From Acidobacteriota bacterium (GTDB lineage: Bacteria; Acidobacteriota; Terriglobia; Acidiferrales; UBA7541): a stretch of 52,016 nucleotides of DNA. The translations under genes and the position numbers were made by a program. Each line of letters opens with the position of its first letter. Within the stretch, counting starts at the first letter, position 1. Location: positions 1-52,016 of the forward strand of contig QHYN01000204.1 in assembly GCA_003224145.1 (NCBI GenBank). The letters are read 5' to 3'. Under the pieces are notes generated by a model. That model was not told the origin of the DNA. It ran no database searches and saw nothing but the letters and a program-made list of their open reading frames with translations. Positions 1 through 8,059 of the stretch are shown here, one piece after another.

Positions 1-38
1 AATCTTTTGGTTAGACGGAAATGCGCCACGCTCTTCCA

Positions 39-986
39 TTACTGCACCGTCGCCTTCAAATTAGTGGGTGGCTGCACGGCCGCCCCACCAGTCCAAAACA
101 TTAGGTTCGGGGTGCTTGTCCAGTTCACCATAATGTTGTGGAAATAGGTCGTCGTGCCACCGGTATAGAATCCGTTCTCGTTGTTGCCAAAGTACATCTG
201 GTGCAGACCCCCGCCGCCTTTATTGCCTGCGATAACAGTTGCCGCACCATTCGATAGACACGTGGATGAAACAGCGCCGCAGGAAATCTGAGTGCCCCCC
301 GACGTGAATGCGTACAGGTAGGTAACTCCAGTGTTGATGTTCCAATAGAGAGAAAACCAATAGGTTTGCTGCGGCAGAACATAAATGCACGAGGAGTGCG
401 CGGTTGGCTTAACTTCGATGCGAGCGCCGATGTAGCCCGCAGGTGGAGTGCAACCGTTTTGGTTGTTGAATTGTAAAACGGCGTAATTCCCAGCTGTGTT
501 GAAGAATATAAGACGGTCGTAGTCCGAACCGGACAAAGGCTGCGCCGGAGGCCCAATGGTGAGGCAGACAAGGGCCGATACTGCCGTTGCGGAAGCCGCC
601 GAACCACTAAAGGTCATAATCTCATTTGAACCTGGTCCAGGCACGCTATCGTTGTAAGCAATACTGTTGAAGTTCAGCGCTTGGGCAGGGTAGAGCGTAC
701 CGCCGGTGCCATTCATCTGCACAGGGCCGAGATTCCCGCAGGCTGGCAGACCAGAACCCACACTGAAAGCGTTGGTTGTCGGTGCTGCCCAAGTGCATAT
801 CGTCCCAGGAGTGCAATTAACGCTTACCGTCCCCGCCGTCATAATGCTTGCGGTCAGCGCTGTGCCAGGGCTACTGGTTTTCATATCCACTAGTAGGTCC
901 GCTGGGAGGGTTGACCAAGTCTGGCCAAAAGAAGAAACCGTGCACTGGAGGCACAGAACGAATGTGCAGACAAGGATTTTCTTCAT
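39..986 (-). CDS. Secreted protein of unknown function at the end of the polysaccharide operon
   Basis: The start at 986 (MKKILVC...) is chosen over an in-frame start 14 codons upstream because it begins directly with a signal peptide: Lys-Lys, a hydrophobic stretch, then cleavage around SSFGQ. A purine-rich GAGGGCGGAG precedes it. The mature part (about 290 residues) is rich in Thr, Gly, Asn and aromatic residues, with few charges and several Cys. It looks like a beta-sandwich extracellular protein, and a LamG/concanavalin-like fold is possible but not provable by eye. The protein ends in a PPTNLKATVQ tail. It lies about 215 bp after the Cys2-less asparagine synthetase-like gene on the same strand, so it may be the last gene of the exopolysaccharide unit or have its own promoter. 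I do not recognise a specific family; a secreted or matrix role is inferred. Confidence 0.7.
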   Translation of the reverse strand: MKKILVCTFVLCLQCTVSSFGQTWSTLPADLLVDMKTSSPGTALTASIMTAGTVSVNCTPGTICTWAAPTTNAFSVGSGLPACGNLGPVQMNGTGGTLYPAQALNFNSIAYNDSVPGPGSNEIMTFSGSAASATAVSALVCLTIGPPAQPLSGSDYDRLIFFNTAGNYAVLQFNNQNGCTPPAGYIGARIEVKPTAHSSCIYVLPQQTYWFSLYWNINTGVTYLYAFTSGGTQISCGAVSSTCLSNGAATVIAGNKGGGGLHQMYFGNNENGFYTGGTTTYFHNIMVNWTSTPNLMFWTGGAAVQPPTNLKATVQ

Positions 987-1200
987 CTCCGCCCTCTGGT
1001 GTCGTAAATGCTCTACCAAATCCGTCATGATCGGCGAACGGACTGGAACTACTGACCCCCCTAGGCTAACAGCTTAATTCTCGCTTTGCTGCAATCCTAC
1101 TGGCCCTAAGTACAATTTGTGAGCAGGGATGCAGACCTGTACGGTTATTGTGCCCTGGCCAAAAGGGGCGTACGTCAGATGTTCGCAATCGACAGCGGCG

Positions 1201-3039
1201 CTACCGGACGCCTTGTGCAGACCCATCTACAAATTGGCGGTGTAACAGCTCCAGGGTTAACGCCTTGTGAATCTCTTCTGTGTAATTCCTGTCGCCTTTA
1301 ATGTGCCTGCGGACCAGCGTCTCTAGCCCCTTTCGTTCGATGTAGGGGCGCGAAAGGCTACGCGAATCCAATAATGTCTCTCGCACGTACTTTCCCAGCA
1401 CGCTTCGGTACCAGATCCGGAAGTGATAAACCTTGTGTCTTCCAAGGAACAGCCGTTCGAAGTGCATAAAAGAAAGCATATGGTCGATTTGGGCGACCCA
1501 TTGGGGCATCCCCATGTCGTAGCCATATTCGGCTTTGAACAGGAACTCAAGGAGCGCGTGGGCGGCTAGCTCTGGTATGCCTCTCCGCTTTCCCCCTACA
1601 CCGCGGTCCGTCGGGATTCGGGAAAGGTCCGGGCTTCCATCCGCAATCAGCCGCAAGGAGGCCTGATCGTTGTCTAACGCCGAGCCGGAGGCGCGATATA
1701 CGGTTCGGACCAAATCGTTGTCGAGGTACGGGGAGCGCATGGAAAGCTGCGTCTGCTCCAGGGCAAGAATCCCATAGTTATGCCACGGGCTCTGTTTGAA
1801 GGCGGCAAAAGTTACCGGATGGGCTCGAACGAGACCTTTATAGGTTTCCCTTGCCTGGTTGAGATGGGCCAGAAAATCCGGATGGAATAATCCAGGAGCA
1901 GGCATTTCGGGCTTGAACGCACGGAAGTGGCGAAGGATCTCACCGCCAAAGACTCCTGTCATTCTTACAGGGGCGATTTCGCGAGCCTTCTCGTTCAAGT
2001 AAAGATCGGGGGCGCGGCTCACGTCCACACACGCGTCGGTCAGATACACGGCGCGCTCCGCGTAGTGCGGAAATCGCAATAGAAATTCCTGGCTGGCAGG
2101 AATTTCTTGAAAGGGCTGCCTGCAGACTTCCGCCACACGCCGGGCTATGCGCACATCCTGATTCTCGCGCAACATGCTGCCGAACGTGTAACAAGGCACG
2201 GACACAGACTGGGCCTTCCGCCAAGCCATAATCATGCGAGTGTCCAGCCCCCCCGTGAGCGACATTCCTACGCGCTCATTACCGTTAAAATAGCGCGGGA
2301 GGTTCCGCGCGAAGACATCGTGGAATTCCCTGTAATACGCCTCCGGTTCCAGGAGCGCTTGGTTTTCCCATTCGCGTGGATCGAAATAAGTTCCCTTTTC
2401 CGCGAGCGACCCATTGTGAAAAACCCATTTTGATCCGCCAGGCAGCAAGTGGATTCCCTTAAAGAGCGATCGGCCCTCGAGTGTGCAACCGCAGGCGACA
2501 AACTCACCCATGCTGCGAAGATCGATCGTCCGAAGCTCAGGCCGGACCGCGAGAATCGCCTTGGCCTCGGCTGCGAAATAGAACGCCTCTTTTGATTGGT
2601 GAAAGTAAATCCGATGCACGCCGTAGCGGTCATTGAAGAGCGCCGCGGCTCCTCGGTTCTTATCGATCAACAATCCGTGGAACCTTCCATTTAATGCCAA
2701 CGGAAAAGAGCCATCCTCTTCGTAAAGGTGCACAAGGTAGGAAGAACCTGCCGGACTCAAATCATGGCCGCGCTCTTTGAGCCGCTGTGCTGTTGTTGGT
2801 TCCGGAAACTCCTCTCCCGAAAAAATGAGCACCGCGTCTCCCCGTTCGTTTCGTAGGGGCATGCCGTCAGAAAACGAATCCTTCCGAGCGACCCAGCCGA
2901 CGTACACTCCGAGGGACTCGTCCATCCATGTGCCGCCTATGTAGAAAGACTCATGGCGAAGAGTTTCTAGCATCCGCAACAGTTGCGGCTCAGCGCATTC
3001 ACGGGGCATTCCGGTTATCAGACCAACAAGACCCGGCAT
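1201..3039 (-). CDS. Asparagine synthetase-like protein lacking the N-terminal nucleophile Cys
   Basis: The 612 residues have the two-domain layout of glutamine-hydrolysing asparagine synthetases: an N-terminal Ntn-type domain (about 1-210) and a C-terminal ATP-pyrophosphatase-like domain (about 230-560). The N-terminus reads Met-Pro-Gly, not Met-Cys-Gly, so the catalytic Cys2 of the glutaminase is absent. The PP-loop, normally SGGxDS, reads LTGGLDTR near residue 264. Family knowledge says loss of Cys2 abolishes glutamine hydrolysis, so this enzyme probably uses free ammonia or another nucleophile, or has another adenylating role. Such divergent AsnB paralogues recur in capsule and exopolysaccharide loci. 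The start is supported by AAAAGGAAT about 9 nt upstream. It is the second AsnB-type gene here; the canonical copy is at 6159-8051. Confidence 0.85.
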   Translation of the reverse strand: MPGLVGLITGMPRECAEPQLLRMLETLRHESFYIGGTWMDESLGVYVGWVARKDSFSDGMPLRNERGDAVLIFSGEEFPEPTTAQRLKERGHDLSPAGSSYLVHLYEEDGSFPLALNGRFHGLLIDKNRGAAALFNDRYGVHRIYFHQSKEAFYFAAEAKAILAVRPELRTIDLRSMGEFVACGCTLEGRSLFKGIHLLPGGSKWVFHNGSLAEKGTYFDPREWENQALLEPEAYYREFHDVFARNLPRYFNGNERVGMSLTGGLDTRMIMAWRKAQSVSVPCYTFGSMLRENQDVRIARRVAEVCRQPFQEIPASQEFLLRFPHYAERAVYLTDACVDVSRAPDLYLNEKAREIAPVRMTGVFGGEILRHFRAFKPEMPAPGLFHPDFLAHLNQARETYKGLVRAHPVTFAAFKQSPWHNYGILALEQTQLSMRSPYLDNDLVRTVYRASGSALDNDQASLRLIADGSPDLSRIPTDRGVGGKRRGIPELAAHALLEFLFKAEYGYDMGMPQWVAQIDHMLSFMHFERLFLGRHKVYHFRIWYRSVLGKYVRETLLDSRSLSRPYIERKGLETLVRRHIKGDRNYTEEIHKALTLELLHRQFVDGSAQGVR

Positions 3040-3120
3040 GTGCGATTCCTTTTAACTCAGGCAGCGGGATCCTCTAGATCGATTGGCAGTAGTTCCGCAG
3101 GTGGGAGGGTCGCTCCCAGG

Positions 3121-4155
3121 TTAAGTACTGGAGCCGGCGGGAGGACTTGAACGCTCCATCCGCCGATTACGTTTCGGCTGCTCTGTCGTTGAGCTACGCC
3201 GGCTCATGAAAGCCGTGAAATTATACCATAGAGACCGCGCGCCCGTGGCCATTCTGATTACTGAATGAGGGAGAATACCGATAAGACCCCGATGAAGCTT
3301 CGCTTTCACGCAAAGCCCCCCCCATCGGCTCAACGGTACGAAAAATCTGGGCATAAGGATCTCTTCAAACCCGTTACGGATTTTGAACGTACGAAGAGGA
3401 TGGTCGCGCTTATTTCCGTAATTATACAGGCCGTACGTAATGTATGAGATGCCTTTTGCTTCGCATACTTCCACCGCCTTAGACACCAAGGCGTTGGCCG
3501 GTCTCTTGTCAAAATGGCTTGGCTTCGTGGTCAGATTCAAGATCGATGCGACCTCTGCCCGGTAGACCAAATGCAGAAAGCCGATCAGCTCATCGCCGAA
3601 GTAGGCGCAGATGAAGTCGCATCGATCGACAAACTCGCCATAGAGCTTCTTGGTCTCCTCGGAGCTTTTGCCGTAGTACCCGTTACGCATGCCTTGCCGC
3701 AGCGGAGACTCGTCGTTCACTTCCCGGATTCCCTGAATCAGATCGTCATCGAACTCCCTGATCCTCACCACCACGCCACGTCTCTGGGACCGCCTCACGT
3801 TTTTGCGGGTTTCCTGGGGGAGGCCTCCCCACCACTGTTTGAAGCTAACTAGGCGGATGGCGGCAACGCTCTCCCATTCCATGGGATAGGGATATTTCGG
3901 GAGCGTTGCAGGTAGTTTTTGAGTGAAAGTAAAGATGTCAGCCTTCAACGCATCGTTCGCATCGCCCTTCAGCTTCTTTATGTACACTTCGGGATTTTCC
4001 AGCTCATTCTCCATCATGTCCTCGCCGCGGACCATAGCCGTCCTCAGCCACTTTCCCGTGGCGATGAGCTTCCTACCATTGACATCCACTGCAGGTATGG
4101 TGATCCAGCGTCCCCTGACCCTGATTTCAACGCAGTTCTCTTCCGTGGGCATCAT
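3121..4155 (-). CDS. GNAT/FemAB-type acyltransferase, C-terminus reading through a tRNA remnant
   Basis: The central part (WWGGLPQETRKNVRRSQ, then VNDESPLRQG, and CAYFGDELIGFLHLVYR followed by a NLTTKP-type stretch) resembles GNAT-fold acyltransferases of the FemAB-like group found in polysaccharide loci, which usually acylate amino groups on sugars or peptides. The start is uncertain: an in-frame ATG lies at 4197, but 4155 or 4152 (MMPTEEN) fits a Shine-Dalgarno-like AAGGGGGG better. The last roughly 26 codons (SRRSSTTEQ... to the stop) lie in the antisense-free reading of a decayed tRNA-Thr gene, so the natural C-terminus may once have ended earlier. A truncated, frameshifted paralogue lies immediately upstream at 4203-4543. 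The acetyl- or acyl-transfer substrate cannot be deduced. Confidence 0.8.
   Translation of the reverse strand: MMPTEENCVEIRVRGRWITIPAVDVNGRKLIATGKWLRTAMVRGEDMMENELENPEVYIKKLKGDANDALKADIFTFTQKLPATLPKYPYPMEWESVAAIRLVSFKQWWGGLPQETRKNVRRSQRRGVVVRIREFDDDLIQGIREVNDESPLRQGMRNGYYGKSSEETKKLYGEFVDRCDFICAYFGDELIGFLHLVYRAEVASILNLTTKPSHFDKRPANALVSKAVEVCEAKGISYITYGLYNYGNKRDHPLRTFKIRNGFEEILMPRFFVPLSRWGGLCVKAKLHRGLIGILPHSVIRMATGARSLWYNFTAFMSRRSSTTEQPKRNRRMERSSPPAGSST
3129..3203 (-). tRNA. Degenerate tRNA-Thr(CGU) remnant, probably a pseudogene
   Basis: Read on the minus strand, the 75 nt fold as a tRNA: a 7-bp acceptor stem (GCCGGCG/CGCCGGC), a D-arm GCTC/GAGC, a perfect 5-bp anticodon stem GCCGA/TCGGC, and discriminator T followed by an encoded CCA. 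The anticodon position reads CGT, which would decode ACG (Thr). Several near-invariant features are broken: the anticodon loop is AACGTAA, so U33 is A; the D-loop has GA where GG is expected; and the T-stem (GAGCG against CCTCC) pairs poorly, as if a base were inserted into GGAGG. The T-loop TTCAAGT is retained. I call it a decayed tRNA or attachment-site duplicate rather than a working tRNA. It overlaps the 3' end of the GNAT reading frame on the same strand. Confidence 0.6.
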
Positions 4156-4202
4156 GTTCTGGCACCGCCCCCCTTCTGAGGGACGGTTAACCCCCAAATT
4201 CC

Positions 4203-4543
4203 CCGAACGAGTACATCGTCAACGGGCACTTCTCGGACCACAACCTTCTTTTCAGCGTGCCTGGCTTTGTTCCGTGCCTCGAACCCGCTCTGCTGTGTCG
4301 ACCAGTGCTCAAACGTGGAGACAGGCAGGACAGCCATATTGTCCCATTCCATCGGGTAATCGTATTTCGGCGATGTGTCCGAGAGCTTTTGAATGAACGT
4401 GAAACGTCAATGCGTATTGGTGATTTTCGTAGTGTCTCGAGTAGCGGTTCCGGGTCCTCCAAAGACTGGTACCCCTCCCCTTCGAGGAACGCAGTCCGGA
4501 TGAGCTTTCCCTTGATACGCAACTCCTTGCCGCAAATCTTCAA
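4203..4543 (-). pseudogene. Frameshifted, truncated duplicate of the GNAT acyltransferase
   Basis: Two reading frames together match the N-terminal half of the intact GNAT protein next door. Frame one gives a GKLIRTAFLEGEGYQSLEDPE stretch, matching GKWLRTAMVRGEDMMENELENPE. After a frameshift near 4405 the other frame gives FTFIQKLSDTSPKYDYPMEWD, matching FTFTQKLPATLPKYPYPMEWE, and then VREVPVDDVLVRGI, matching VRIREFDDDLIQGI. Similarity ends near 4205, just before the start of the intact copy, so the C-terminal catalytic half is missing. This is a tandem duplication in which the upstream copy has decayed. Any N-terminal remnant between 4544 and 4625 is interrupted by stops. Confidence 0.8.
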
Positions 4544-4628
4544 AGATCACCTTCGAGTGTGGTGCAGAAGGGACACCGCGGGAACAAGAGGCCCGTTGGA
4601 CTCTGTTTCACGCCGCTGTTGAGCGAGA

Positions 4629-6146
4629 TTACCTGTGTCGCATCATTTCAAAACTAGACTGCGGAAAAGGTTCCACGGTGTCCACGTTGGTGCGCTTGGC
4701 AAGTTCGCCCCCAGGATCCTCGGCGGGCTCATGGACCTCAATCGCAAAGAGAAGGAAGGCAACCCAGATTAGACTAGACCGAAAAGCAGCCTCCGTGATG
4801 TTGTAGAAAAGCATGACGGCGAAGAGGGCCAGACTGAGTGAGGCTAGGCTGGAAGAAAGTGACAGCCTCCTACAGATTTTCCGGTAGCTACTAAGCAGGA
4901 ATACGCAAAGAAGTGCCAGCCCCGTAAGGCCAAGGTTAAGATACATCTCAAGGTAACCGTTGTGTGCCTCATTTATGCTCCCCACTTTGCTCCAAACGTA
5001 TTGGAGCCGAGGCCCTATCCAGAAGCTTTCGTAGCCCGTGCCAAGGAGGGGATTGGTTCTTAAGCTCAAAACGGTCGTCCATATTGAAGTTCTATCGGTT
5101 AGTGTGGGATCCCGTCCAACGGCCGCGGCTAGGTTCCCGTTCATGTCACAGCCGAATGCCAGCAGAAGATACAGACAGAAGAAGGCAGGGATTAGTGCTT
5201 TGAGGAATGTAGGACGGCGTTGGGACACTTTACGATGCGCGGCAATTAAGATCACACAGCCCAGTACAAGGCAAACGGTGGAAGTCGCGCTCCTGGCCAA
5301 GTGCAGCAACCAAAAAGTCATTGCAATAAACGCGAAATTGAGGCGAATGATCCTTCGTGTCCGCCGTTCCTTACGGTCGCGCCAGCGCGTCACGGTGTCC
5401 CAGAAAAAGAAGATGCCGCTGACCAAGCACGCAGCGCCAAGCATGTTCTTGCTCGTTGCAGCTCCCACAAACAGCGAGGCACCCGACCAAAATTCGTATT
5501 CCTTGCCGATCTGGGGAAAATATTTGATAACCAGAATCGAGAGCGGAATCAACAGATAACACAGACGGCGGAGAAGCGCGCGGACTGCTTCAAGCGGCCG
5601 AGGATCAGAGAGAACGACTAGGATGGTTAGGTAGTTGCCGAGATCCCGGAACCAGCGCTTGACGGAGACGAGGGCGAAGTCGGACCAAAACACGCTGACC
5701 AGGCCGAAAAGGACGAAGGCAAACAGGGCCACGTTGGATCTAAAAAACCTCCCCCAGTTGAACCGGCGCAACACCAGGGTGCCAATCGCTAGTAGCATCA
5801 AAAACGAGAGGACGACGCGGTCCAATGAATTCCCCTCTTCGAGGGCCTGGGCGCTGGATTGGATCGAACTGCTGCCGAGCCACTGTGAAGGAAGCCGCGA
5901 TCCAAGGATGAACATCCAGGTTACTGGCACCCACAAAGCCCAAGAGGTGCCGGGGTCCTTAGCGGGGTCGAACAACAACAAGGCCAGCAGAAGAACAAGC
6001 CAGAGAATCAGCGCCAGTGTCGGAGGCATCTTATCAATCCTGTTTGCCGCTAGACTGCGATTCCAATATGTGAAAAAATCGCGTAGGCCACAAGCCGCCG
6101 ACTCTGCGTTGGTTGCTTCAGGAATCCACAGATTGGCACTTGACAC
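4629..6146 (-). CDS. O-antigen ligase/polymerase-like membrane protein
   Basis: The 505 residues form about 10-12 hydrophobic segments with a large periplasmic loop near residues 335-400. That loop contains DRTSIWTTV, the NPLLGTGYESFW stretch and the NEAHNGYLEMYLNLGL stretch, the signature region of the Wzy_C/WaaL (O-antigen ligase) family. Members join or polymerise lipid-linked oligosaccharides in the periplasm. The conserved loop His (AHNGY) is present. The start at 6146 is a GTG 12 bp after the asnB stop with a GAGGA box; an internal ATG at 6029 (MPPTLALILW) is an alternative that removes a 39-residue leader. In this operon it is the best candidate for the polysaccharide polymerase. Confidence 0.85.
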   Translation of the reverse strand: MSSANLWIPEATNAESAACGLRDFFTYWNRSLAANRIDKMPPTLALILWLVLLLALLLFDPAKDPGTSWALWVPVTWMFILGSRLPSQWLGSSSIQSSAQALEEGNSLDRVVLSFLMLLAIGTLVLRRFNWGRFFRSNVALFAFVLFGLVSVFWSDFALVSVKRWFRDLGNYLTILVVLSDPRPLEAVRALLRRLCYLLIPLSILVIKYFPQIGKEYEFWSGASLFVGAATSKNMLGAACLVSGIFFFWDTVTRWRDRKERRTRRIIRLNFAFIAMTFWLLHLARSATSTVCLVLGCVILIAAHRKVSQRRPTFLKALIPAFFCLYLLLAFGCDMNGNLAAAVGRDPTLTDRTSIWTTVLSLRTNPLLGTGYESFWIGPRLQYVWSKVGSINEAHNGYLEMYLNLGLTGLALLCVFLLSSYRKICRRLSLSSSLASLSLALFAVMLFYNITEAAFRSSLIWVAFLLFAIEVHEPAEDPGGELAKRTNVDTVEPFPQSSFEMMRHR

Positions 6147-6158
6147 CGCCCGGCGTCC

Positions 6159-8051
6159 TCAAATCAAAGTGCTCGCGGGCTCTCCGTGGGCCCGAAGCCA
6201 TTCCTCAAAAACGACTAGGCTAAAGAGAACCTTGTGATTGTCCTGGCACCCAGCGGCATGTTGCGCGAACAATTCGCGCACGGCTTGTGGGCGAAGGTAC
6301 TGGTAGAGCTTCGAGCCACCGTCAAGGAGCGTATCGCCCATCTTGTTATCCACGACACTCCGGAACCAATCATCGACGACATTGCTGGCAAACCCCCGTT
6401 TCGGCCGTTTTAGGAACGAATCGGGAAGAGAGGTCCGGCACACCTGGCGGTGCAGCCACTTCCGGGAGCCATTTCTCACTTTAAAGCTTGCGGGCAACCT
6501 CTCGACGTATTCAACAATTTCTTTGTCGACATACGGCACCCGGAGTTCGAGACCGTGCGCCATCGAGAGCTTGTCCGCGTACATGAGAAGTTCGTCTGGG
6601 AGGGTCGAGCGCACTTCCAGAAACTGGAGTCCGCCCAACTCGTCTGTTTCAGTCATGAGATCCGTAAGGTCCCTCCAACATTCCAAAATAGTGTCTCCGG
6701 AGCTCGGACCGAGGAGTCCGTCTTGGAACAGGTTTTCGATTTGGTCCCCTGGCAGGAGCGAAAGTACATGTTGATACCGGCGCATGCGGTCCGGAATCGC
6801 CAGGGAATAAACTCCGCGCTTAAGGGTCTCATTTCGCGGTAAGGCTGCAACCGTCGAGGAGATGGGTGTGCGCAGCCAATCCGGCAAGCCCGCCCACAAG
6901 GCGCCGTAGCGGACGCCGAGATGCCGGAGATATCCCCCAAACAACTCATCCGGGCCCTGTCCGACTAAGGCAACTTTGACATCCTTACGGGCTCGTTCAC
7001 AAACGAAATACATTGGCACAATAGAAGAAGTTGCTACGGGTTCCTCTAATACAGCCACGATCTTTGGAAGCGCTTCCTCGAAGACCGCCCTTGTGATCGT
7101 TACGTTTGTGTGTTTTGATGCCAGGACGTGAGCGGTCTGCGAGGCATCTTCCAATTCATCGTCCGCGAAGGCCGCACCATATCCCACAGTGTAGGTCGGC
7201 CACGAACTACCGCTAAGATTCATCAACGCAAGCAGCAGCGCCGAATCGATGCCTCCGCTCAAAAGCAGGCCCACCGGCACGTCGCTGATAAGCTGCCGCC
7301 GCACTGCATCTTTGTACAGGGATAACAATTCCTCTCTGGCCTCTCCAGGCGACTTTGTCGGTGCAAAAGGAACGGGTTTGAAGTTGTACCATCGACTCAC
7401 CTGGCAGGCGCCATTTTCAACTATGAGTTTGGTCCCCGGGGCGAGTTTGCGCACTCCCTTGAGTATCGTGTAAGGGGATGGAGTATAACGATAGCGCAAA
7501 AAGAGATTCAGGGAGATAGGATCAATCTCCACTTTGTCTGGTGGCATGGTTGCTTGGATCGCGCGCATCTCGGAACCGAAACACAGACCATCGCCGTCGA
7601 TTCTGTAATAGAGCAGCTTGATGCCAAACGGATCACGGGCGAGTACCAGCCGGCTCAGTCGAACGTCCCAAATTGCCAGGCCAAACATGCCATTGACGTG
7701 GTTCAGCACCTCATCGCCCCACTGTTTGTATCCGTGCAGGATTACCTCAGTGTCGGAATTAGTGCGAAACACATGGCCATAGCTCTGCAGCTCACGCTTA
7801 AGCTCCTGGAAGTTATAGATCTCGCCGTTGAAAATCACCCATACAGACTTTTCCTGGTCCGACATAGGTTGGTGACCGCCCGCAAGATCGATGATCGAGA
7901 GCCTACGAAACCCGAATCCGAGCGGTCCGTCAATGTAGTAACCCTCGTCGTCAGGCCCTCGATGGGCGATGGACTTTGCCATCGCCTCAATTTCCCGGCG
8001 CCGAATGGGTGTCGGGTTCCTATAGTTATATTGTCCGCAAATTCCGCACAT
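6159..8051 (-). CDS. asnB: Asparagine synthetase (glutamine-hydrolysing), exosortase-locus type
   Basis: The protein is a full-length class II asparagine synthetase of 630 residues. The N-terminus MCGICGQYNY has the Cys2 nucleophile after Met removal, HRGPDDEG and FNGEIYN are the glutaminase-domain motifs, and LLLSGGIDSALL carries the intact ATP-pyrophosphatase loop. It transfers amide nitrogen from glutamine to a carboxylate activated as an acyl-AMP. In exopolysaccharide loci such enzymes are thought to amidate sugar carboxylates such as uronic acids rather than to make free asparagine; that role is inferred here. It sits 8 bp downstream of the toroid gene and 12 bp upstream of the O-antigen ligase-like gene, which points to co-transcription. 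Confidence 0.92.
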   Translation of the reverse strand: MCGICGQYNYRNPTPIRRREIEAMAKSIAHRGPDDEGYYIDGPLGFGFRRLSIIDLAGGHQPMSDQEKSVWVIFNGEIYNFQELKRELQSYGHVFRTNSDTEVILHGYKQWGDEVLNHVNGMFGLAIWDVRLSRLVLARDPFGIKLLYYRIDGDGLCFGSEMRAIQATMPPDKVEIDPISLNLFLRYRYTPSPYTILKGVRKLAPGTKLIVENGACQVSRWYNFKPVPFAPTKSPGEAREELLSLYKDAVRRQLISDVPVGLLLSGGIDSALLLALMNLSGSSWPTYTVGYGAAFADDELEDASQTAHVLASKHTNVTITRAVFEEALPKIVAVLEEPVATSSIVPMYFVCERARKDVKVALVGQGPDELFGGYLRHLGVRYGALWAGLPDWLRTPISSTVAALPRNETLKRGVYSLAIPDRMRRYQHVLSLLPGDQIENLFQDGLLGPSSGDTILECWRDLTDLMTETDELGGLQFLEVRSTLPDELLMYADKLSMAHGLELRVPYVDKEIVEYVERLPASFKVRNGSRKWLHRQVCRTSLPDSFLKRPKRGFASNVVDDWFRSVVDNKMGDTLLDGGSKLYQYLRPQAVRELFAQHAAGCQDNHKVLFSLVVFEEWLRAHGEPASTLI

Positions 8052-8059
8052 AAGAATCT

